Origin: Wuchereria bancrofti
Lineage: Eukaryota; Nematoda; Chromadorea; Rhabditida; Onchocercidae
Length of the DNA: 64,000 bases
NCBI GenBank assembly: GCA_005281725.1
Contig: SSBO01000012.1
Coordinates: 8,216,234-8,280,233, forward strand
Direction: 5' to 3'
This document shows positions 55,417 to 64,000 of this stretch, piece by piece; positions within the stretch are counted from its first letter, which is position 1; every line of letters starts with the position of its first letter. A program made the position numbers and the translations under genes. A model generated the notes under the pieces. It did no database searches. It saw only the letters and a list, made by a program, of their open reading frames with translations, and was not told where the DNA came from.

Positions 55417-57345
55417 TTAACGACGAGTACCGTCTTCGAAAAATACACCACCATCAATGGCACAATATTTCGGACAGATTCCTCTTTCACCCGGGCTTCC
55501 TGGTGGTCCTGGTGGTCCCGGTTGTCCCGGCGCACCATCTGCTCCCGGTTGGCCATCTGGGCCTTGTGGTCCCTTTGGTCCAGCTGGACCTGGTGCACCA
55601 TCACTACCCGATCGGCCTGGTGGTCCGGGTGGTCCTGGTACTCCTGGTTCTCCTAAAGCATCATTTATTGAAATTATTTTCTTAAAACGAACATTTGAAA
55701 TGTATTCTCTGGGATATGCAGATAAACTTGATCATATGCATATTTTTTGCTAAAACGATCCTAATTTTTGCACTGCTTCCCGATAGCAAAACGAAAATGA
55801 AAAAAGAACTGACCGGGGGGCCCAGGTTCTCCAGGAATAAGAGGTTCGCTTGGCGCAGGTGCTCCGGGATCTCCTGGTGGTCCTGGTGGTCCAGGTTCTC
55901 CAACTTGTCCTGGCGGTCCTTTCGGTCCAGGTTCGCCTGGTGGTGCATCTGCTCCAGGTCGACCTGGCACTCCTGGTTCACCGGCATCTCCAGGTGGTCC
56001 AGGAGGTCCAGGTGGTCCAGGTGGTCCTGGCGGACATGGCTTGCACGGTGGTGGTGTGACCTGTTCACAAGGCCGACTCGGTGGTTTGCCAGGATTACCG
56101 GGTAAGCCTGGAGCTCCAGGTTTGCCTGGTTTACCGGGTTTGCCAGGTGGACCCTGCGGTCCCACTGCTCCTGGTAAGCAGCATGCATCGCAAGCACCCC
56201 CTTGCGCTGTCTGACCACCGCTGACACCAATATCATCGCCTCCGTAACCAGCTTGACGACTTGTACGATTCTTTGTAAGAGGAATGTTCTTTAGCTCATG
56301 TACTTCTGCCCAGATATCTTTCGCTGACCCCTAAAAAAGTTCCTATTGATCTGAACTGCAAAGCTATTGTTCGATGTTGTAAAAATTGCCCAGCTGTAAA
56401 CTAAACACTGACACATCTCCCATAAAGCCTCTCTGTTATTCAAGGTCGAAAAAGTAAAGTTTCCTTTAGAGTACAGACATAAAAGAAAAATGCATGCGTT
56501 ACAAAAAAAGAAATTGTGAGCAAAGGTGCCACTTGCGCCGATCTAATAGATTTTCTACTACTTCACAAACAAGTTACAATACTGGCAATTTCAACGAAAT
56601 GACGAGTATTGGTAGTTTCCGAAAAAGGGAAAAACATGGGAAAAGAAACTGGATTCACTCACGCGAAACTTACTCAAAGAGACATATTTCTCATGAATTG
56701 TACCACTTTTTTCTTTAATTTCCATAATTTAATTCGAGAAACCGAACAAGACGTAAGATGGCATGATTTTATGTAGATACAGAAACTTCTCGAGAAAAGG
56801 CTTAGTAATATGTCATTAGACCATCAAATTTAATCTACTTGCAGCTTGAACCAAATATTGATCTCTTGTTTATTTTTATCGCACATTTCAAAAAAAAACA
56901 TCTACCTTACTAACTTTTGGCCACTTACTAATATTGGCAACAATAACTTTCCGTCTACAATTATTTCTTTCGCATTATCCAATTATTAAATATCTCTAAT
57001 GAATATCTTTATAGGTAGCATTGAAAGCTTAGTCCAGAAATGGATAAGTGAAGAGAACAGATGATGAATAAAATGAAAGATAGAAGAGACCGATCCTCAA
57101 AGAGTGAGTGTATCACAGAGCTTTCATATTGAAATCACAAAGATCACTTTTTCAATCAATGAGAACAAAAAAAAAAGACATACCCTGCAAAACGTTATTT
57201 CGTTGTGCATTTGCCGGCGTACATGATGGACATAGTTATAAACCATAGGTAAGGTCACGCAAACGGATAATACCGCAACCACGGAGAACGTGACTGCGGA
57301 ATAGGCCACGAACCGATATGCCTTGATGCGACTTTCCAAATCCAT
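55417..57345 (-). CDS. Nematode cuticle collagen, 304 residues, 3 exons
   Basis: Structural collagen of the cuticle. Exons on the minus strand: 57345-57184, 56330-55814 and 55652-55417, all in phase. Seen: an N-terminal hydrophobic segment (about residues 10-36), the conserved NEITFC-R-GSAKDIW block, a subtilisin-type site RTSR at 76-79 (the BLI-4 type site of cuticle collagens), CDACC at 101-105, a first Gly-X-Y block (108-137), a Cys-containing break (C142, C150, C153), and longer interrupted Gly-X-Y blocks to about 280. The C-terminus [21 protein letters not shown] (Cys 286 and 290) is of the type found in the SQT-1/ROL-6 group as I remember it. The length is typical (about 300). The start is fixed by the family N-terminus and a TATA box 100 bp upstream. 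Which paralogue it is cannot be decided here. Confidence 0.95.
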
Positions 57346-57444
57346 ACCCCCAAATCGTTTGTTGTATCCTTCTCTTTTCCTTTCTCTTCTGGCAGTAGGA
57401 GTTGCAGTCTTCGATAGTATTTGCTGTTATGATCCTTCTGCTCC

Positions 57445-57452
57445 CTTATATA
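57445..57452 (-). promoter_or_regulatory. TATA box of the collagen gene
   Basis: TATATAAG on the minus strand, 100 bp before the ATG. Cuticle collagens are strongly and periodically transcribed, so a core TATA fits. Transcription would start near 57415-57420. Confidence 0.55.
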
Positions 57453-60400
57453 TTGTGAGCTCTGCTGCACTTCTGGAACTTGTTTCTGAATGAGCACGCC
57501 CTGATTCAATCAGTATTTCTTGCTTCCTCACATTCTTCACAATCCAGCGACAGGTTGTTCAGTGGCAGTTGGAAAGATCGTAAGAAAGGTGATAGGAAGT
57601 AAGGGATAGCGTGGGTGAGATGAACACCGCACACCGCGGATCGCAACCACTCCTCGTAATACCCTGCAGGCATCTACGCGACACCAGCTTTGCAGTCGTC
57701 ATCTACTCATGACACTCCCATCACTTACTACAAAAATCCCCTGCAAAAGAGACGTCTCCATTTTCTTCTAACTGATTGCTTTCTTTCTACAGGTATATGT
57801 ACTCATACGTACACAAACACACCCTTTTTCATCTGTCACTTAAATTAAGGCGTGTATCATCATTTTTCAACGTTGTTGCTAGATGGCAGTGAGAGTGCGA
57901 TCACTAGTTGTGACAATCAAATTCATTTTAGTTGCTAAGCTCGAGTAGCACTTTATCAGACGTCAAATCCGGATTCTCTCATTAAGCATCAAAATAAGAA
58001 ACGGAAATAAGCAGAATTCAGAAATGCAACTGATTACGTCTATGCTGTAGTATAATTTCAAAACAATTCCTTTAATGCACTCGTTTGTCAAATTATGGTA
58101 GACTCATTTGTGATAAGAACCGAAATTGAAATTAAATAAAAGATTGACGGTTCTTCCCGTTGAATGAATGACAGTTTATTTTATCAATCCTCATAATTGA
58201 CTAATCCATTTATTTCGCCGTTATAAATTTCATTACTTTTGATAAGTAAAAATTTTATAGGAATGTAAATTGCAGTGCTAGGAAATTCGAATGATTCGAA
58301 CTTAAAATAAATCATTGTATGAATTTCTATTTGTGATTTCCATTTCATCCTGTCCGTTCTTTTACCACAGATTAGTTCCTGAATGAATTATCCACCGAAT
58401 GAACTATCCTGTCCCTTAATTGAACTGTCCTTGAATTGCATTTTCGACAGTGCATACATAGTATGTCTTTCAATCTGATCCATTATTCTGTTTCTTCTGC
58501 ATTTTTCTTTTCAGAGTTTCGTGTACTTGCATAATTTTTTCAAAATTCTGTTTCATATATGCTATCAATAATTTATTGACATTTCAACAATCATTGAATG
58601 ACACATTACAATTACTATAATATACTCTCATTTTTAGCAGTAATGTTGTGAAAGTGAGGTAGAAAGTTGTGTTACAGCTGTTTCAATACTTATTACACCC
58701 TGCTTTTCCTTCTTGTTAGTCCCATTACCGATTGCACCGTATGTAAATCTATCCATGAAGGGAATTAAGCCATTGCATCATTTGCTTCATTAGATAAATG
58801 TTTTTAAACTGAACTTTAGATATTTTGGTCATAACTATTATAGATATGTTTAATTTTGATTCGCTGGAATTTCCATTACTGATACGACAAAAGCGAAAAG
58901 GAGGGAAAGAGAAAGAAAAAGGAAGGAAGGAAGGAAGGAAGGAAGGAAGGAAGGAAGGAAGGAAGGAAGGAAGGAAGGAAGAACTGGAATAATGACGCAG
59001 AACGAAATTTTTATTCATTATTTTCATGACACATTAATGGTAAACCGCGGTCATCAAAAAAAAATTAGTAGAAGGAATGATATCTTGGGAACTTATACAA
59101 TTATATGTTTGTGCGTGTGTGTGTGAATTGAAAATTTTCATTATTTAACAGAATGTTTGGTTGTAAACCACATTAACAAAACAAAGGTATAATTTAATGA
59201 ATGTCATATTTTTGTCTAGCTAATCATATTGCTAAATTCTCTGGACATTCTCCATTCTAAATGATGATTCAGTTTATTCCTGATTTTCCACTAAAAGGAT
59301 TTTTTCTTATTTGGAAGAAAAATGAAACGGAATCATCGTTTGTGAATGCAATTGTGTTGTATTCAAGGGTAAGAAAACATTTCATAGTTGGCGAAAAACG
59401 TTAAAATTTCAATGAAATGATTGCAGGTGAAATTTTTACTGCATTTCATAGCCGCAAATATATAAAAAATTTTTGAAATAAATATTTCACTTGCTACGAT
59501 CATTAAGTTCCAGACAATAACTATCGTCGTCTCACTGTTGCCATCAATTTATCATTTGCGGTTGTGTGAGCAATCATTTTTTGATAGTAAACTGTATTGG
59601 AAGAACTTTCTTCTTTCCAAAAAATGATGAAAGAGACCGTTAAAGGGTGTGTCATTCCGCTTTCAGAATTTTAGCTTTCAAAATCTAAGTAATTTTTCTT
59701 TGAACAATTGATACATCCTAACAAAATCTTAAAACCATAGAGTAAAGAAAGTGAATTAATCGTCATTTGTCTTTTTCAATTAGCTTTTTTTTTTAATATG
59801 AAATTAAAGAAGTTTAAAATGGCATATTTGATGGTTGTCTTTTTTAAGCTAATTTGTCATCCCATAATCCAACCGTTTATACTTTTTCCAAAAAAAAATT
59901 TAACAAATTTTTTTTGAAATCTTAAAACAATTAGGACTTTCTAAAACTTCCCTTTGAAAAGTAGGACTTCGGATTCATGTTAGATTTCATGATTTTAATT
60001 ATAAATTCAGAGAAAAATTTAAAAAACAAACTGCTGGATTGGTCATGATGAAGAGAACTCGTTTTGTAAGAATTATAAAACGTTTTGTTTGGTGGATCGT
60101 TCTACATATTACTCATTCTTTCCCTTATCAATCCATATTATTATTATTTATGATTTTCTGTAGCTTTCTGATACATATTTGTTAGTTTTTCGACGTTTTC
60201 AAATTTGTCATAAACTTTACCAATTTTAATTACTCTAAGTTGCAGGATAATCTCCAAAAAAAAAAGTTGTTTTTTTGTTCTTCTATTAGAATTTAAGAAC
60301 TTCAAAGGAAAAGCGGAAATCAAAAATATTGAAGAATTTTGAGAGAATAAAGCTGAAAAAAAATCTTGCTTAAATAAATCCCTAAATATTCGAATATCTT

Positions 60401-63400
60401 ATTTCAAATACTTTGCATTTGCTCACATTTTTTAATGGGCCATTCAATGATTTATAATGTAGCACTCTTTTCTGATAATGCACTTTCGAATTTTTTAAAA
60501 TAATAATTCATTTATTAAAAAAAAATTCTTTACAAGAGGTAAGTCGGTTTTTAATTTCTTTAATATTTCACAAATCAAAAATGCGATTTGTTGCTATAAA
60601 TTTTCATCGAGTACACGACACAATCACGATAGTAATGATCAGGTAATGAAAATATATGTCGAATGTATGTATATCCCGATTTTCATGCAATCTAAGAAGG
60701 TACTATTATGTGAATGCCAACAAAAAGCATAAGCTTTCTTCGTACGACTAAAATACAACTGTTCACGGACGGAAATAATTAGATAATTTAACAACCGTGG
60801 CTTATTACACCTACAGAAACTTATTACACTTTGTAAAAGATCTGATTTACAGTTTTGCAAAGAGTAAATATTAAAGAACAGAAATTGAGAAGTGCAAAAA
60901 ACAATGATTAGAAATGAAGGAAGAATTAAATCATCGAGAAATATTGATATCAGGTAAATGCAAAAGAATCAAATAATTAGTTATTGAGGGAATACATTGC
61001 AATTTACAAAAGTTGACCCAAAATAAATTACGCTTAATTATGAGATATAATGAACGATACAAATGATATTATTGCTTATTCAGATTTATGATAAATGTGA
61101 AAAATGATTTATAATCGAATATTAAATTCATGCTGTAAGCTCAAAAATGAGCCGATTTAAATTCCGGTATCTGAACGGAATAAATCTATGATATCAGATA
61201 AATGGACGGTACCGCAATAATTTTTCATTTGTATCTTTGTTTTCTCACTTTTTTTCCTCTTCAATCCTTAATCAAAAGAGAAGGAACCAATTTTTATCCA
61301 ATCTTGAATATATAAATGCATCAGATTATTTTTCCGCTGAAGATTAAACAACAGACGTGAAGCGCTTGATCTGAAGTGTTAAAAATTTTGAATTGAATAG
61401 TAAAAGTGATTCATACACAAATAATACAGCATTTTGCTGCTTTAAAAAAAATTTCGGTATATTTAAGCTGAATGTGTTGGTAATTAAGAAATTAATGACT
61501 GAAAATTATCGAGTAGTATTGTAGAAAACAAGCATTCATACTGGCTCATTTAGGTAATTGCTTCTTACATGGAATTTTTTAACAATAATATGTATTATTG
61601 TTAAAATGAATGAAATATTGATCACTGATAGATAAAATTCGAGCAGTAAATAAAAATTGAAGTTGAAGTGAAACAGAGCAATTTAGAACAGTTTACACTT
61701 TGAATTTAATTCGTAAAAAATTCCAGTTGTACAAGTAACCATATTAAAGTTCACATTTTCTGATCACTACAAAGATCATGCAAAAAGTCATTCTACATCT
61801 TTCGAAAAGATAAAGCAGGATTTAATTAAAATTTCTTAATAGAACATTGACTGCTTGAAACAAATTAAAAATGTCAACTTCCAGTCTATGCTTTTCAGTT
61901 ATAATTGGGTTTTGTTGTTCTACTTTAAAATCAGTACAGGCAAAAGAGGTTTTGTAAATTGATACATTTAAAATTTTTAAGAGGTTTCGTAAAAATTTAT
62001 CGAAAAAAATTTTCCAAAATATGACTCTTTATTATTTAATCATTTGTCGCTTACTGAGCAGCGTTGTACCTGTGACAAAAAAGTTGTCTAATAACCCAAA
62101 CTAGAAAACGCAAATTCAAATATTGATATTTCAGAAATAAACTGGTTTAGTTAAAACAATATATCGGGAAACTTAAACAGTCTGAATTAATTTCTCCCCA
62201 GTTTGTAATTTAATTTTACCAAATGAACGTTTGTTAATTCCACTTTTTTTTAGTATGATTCCTCTGTTTAATTTAATTGACTACGCACTGAACCTTTCGT
62301 ATTTTTCAAAATTTTCGCATTGTCTGCAAATTTCTGGGTTTTTTTTACTGCAGCTACTTTTAAATTTTTAAAGTTTTTTAAAAAATTAAAGCAATTGCAT
62401 GCCATAATTTTCTTTAACCTTTTCCGCTTGACATTTCATATAGACTGAAATACAAATGTGAATATGTAAATTTTTGATCTCATTAAGAGTTTGGAAAGAA
62501 AAAGTTATAAAAGTGGAAATTAGTACGGAAAGAATGTGTAGGCAGTGATCAGGTGAATACCTTTTAAATTAATATAGAATAAAGGGAATGTTATGATTTT
62601 TAATTTCAACTTAAAAATTATTTTTTTTTTCAGAATAACAAACTAGAATTTAACTCTTATTTCCGGAATGAATTGAGAAAAATGAACTGATGGAAAGAAC
62701 ATAAGGATTGGATAGGCAAGAAAAGAAGAAAGTCGATGATTAAGAGACTGAAAAAAGTATTCAAATTTGTATGCTACAAATAAGAATTTATGAAATGTTG
62801 TCATCAAAAAATGTATAGCAAATTTTCGTTGTTTGAAAAAATTAATTTTTATAATTAAATTAAAAATTATCAAAAAAAAAAAAGGATTTTCTGAACTGTG
62901 AAATTAATATCTAAACAGAAATTTTATTATATTCAGCAAGATTATTGCTGCCTGTTGCATAAAATTGTTAATTCGAAGAATTTAAAATTTCATAATGCAT
63001 TTTAAAGGAATTTTAACCAGATCATTATGATGATTGTCTTTGTAGAAACTAGAATTTACCGCACAGCGACGAAATCTTGTTTATAGTCAAAAACGAAAAA
63101 CAGTTATACCACAGAAAAAAGCAAAACTCGTTTATAAGCAATTTTTGAAATTGATAGAATCAGTTGAAGATGCAATTAAGAATTTTGCTGATATTATCAA
63201 AATTTGAAGATTTCTCCTTCTTTATCAAACAGAGTTAAAAATGTACTTTCTACAAAAATCAGTAAATGTATCATCCAACTGGATAGTTAGTCTTGAAAAA
63301 ATTTCAGAGGCAGCAACTTTATGCTGGATACTGTCTTATATAGAACTTTTTGAATTTTACACACTTCGACTGCTATTTAAACGATCGAGAGATGAAAAAA

Positions 63401-64000
63401 AAATTAAAGTTAGTCAGTAGTGACGTCTGTCCAATGCTAATTGCTTTGCAATTATAGTGAAAGTAATTTAATTACTACAAAATTAATTAAATGATTATTT
63501 CAGTCAAAAAAAAAGAACAAAAAAAAGATAAACAGAGAAACAAACTCGTATTGTTGTGGAAGCAAAATTTCTCGTGGTAGATTGTTAAGTTAATTTATTA
63601 TTTCGGGAAAGGTTGTTGATTGCAGGGAGATTCGTTGAATGTAGATGTAAGTATGTGGGGTAAGAGAGGAAGAGAATAATCCTTTATTAACAGAAGCAAC
63701 CGTACAATCTTGATAAATCCAACAAAACTGATGCATTATACATATTAAGATGTGGGAGTGGTTTATAATCAGACATTTTTACAAAGAAGAAATCGTTTAA
63801 TTAGATGATAATGAGTTACTTGAACAATAGGTTACAAAGGACAATAGTTACAATGCAAGGATTGCATGGATATCACAAAGAACTTACATTGGGTGGCAAC
63901 TATAGTTGGTTACAATTGACATTAAATGGTGGATGCTCATAGCATAGGATTGTTATAAGATCAAAGGTCAGCTAAACGAGTGCGATGCATTGCAAAGGAA
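57453..64000. other. Intergenic, right end of window
   Basis: The first few hundred bases, GC-richer near 57.55-57.75 kb, are probably collagen promoter. The rest is AT-rich with a (GGAA)15 array and no exon chain on either strand. Near 63627-63647 a 21-nt segment (GDSLNVD) sits between TTGATTGCAG and GTAAGTATG; it could be a microexon of a gene continuing to the right. Confidence 0.45.
58921..58980. repeat. (GGAA)15 microsatellite
   Basis: Fifteen uninterrupted GGAA units preceded by a GA-rich stretch. It produces a false minus-strand frame of repeated FLPS. Confidence 0.98.

Noticed and set aside
55682..56236. Long open frames in other frames over the collagen exons
   Set aside because: These are shadows of the Gly-X-Y repeat; the frame with Gly-X-Y, the conserved Cys and the GTRR end is the gene.
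58749..59027. Minus-strand frame with repeated FLPS
   Set aside because: Translation of the (GGAA)n array.

Overview
The window looks like nuclear DNA from a parasitic nematode, most likely a filarial or other clade III (spirurid) worm. It is AT-rich, with short consensus introns (TTTTCAG acceptors, GTAAGT donors) in the Smad and collagen genes. It carries a nematode cuticle collagen, a close match to C. elegans gon-1, a Smad, and a BEL/Pao LTR retrotransposon. There is no sign of bacterial operons, CRISPR or tRNA genes. The species is an inference from composition and gene content.

Three protein genes are well supported and were assembled exon by exon with matching splice phases. (1) 1-8317, minus strand: the 5' part of a gon-1 ADAMTS metalloprotease. 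It has eleven exons and runs off the left edge just after the catalytic domain. (2) 42429-44822, plus strand: a nine-exon Smad with a full MH2 domain, no recognisable MH1 domain and no SSxS tail. Its L3 loop is of the TGF-beta/activin subtype, which points to the DAF-8/DAF-14 group of the nematode dauer pathway. Upstream exon-like segments at 37.8, 39.4 and 40.2 kb may be its 5' untranslated exons. (3) 55417-57345, minus strand: a complete three-exon, 304-residue cuticle collagen with TATA box and poly(A) signal.

Between the Smad and the collagen lies a decayed BEL/Pao element (47356-54789) flanked by a 5-bp target-site duplication. It contains two gag copies, a broken protease/RT/RNase H region, and no integrase core. 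Two single-N positions (48912, 49336) sit inside it. The second is flanked by an exact 165-bp duplication, which marks an unmerged contig overlap, so this part of the assembly should not be trusted.

The 29 kb between gon-1 and the Smad locus (about 8.5-37.8 kb) is gene-poor. It holds microsatellites, pyrimidine tracts, small tandem duplications, one weak two-exon gene candidate (12.8-13.3 kb) and two isolated exon-like segments with good splice signals. The right end (57.5-64 kb) holds a (GGAA)15 array and nothing else clearly coding. The genes are not an operon. They share a theme of extracellular matrix and growth control: gon-1 remodels basement membrane, the Smad transduces TGF-beta signals, and the collagen builds cuticle.
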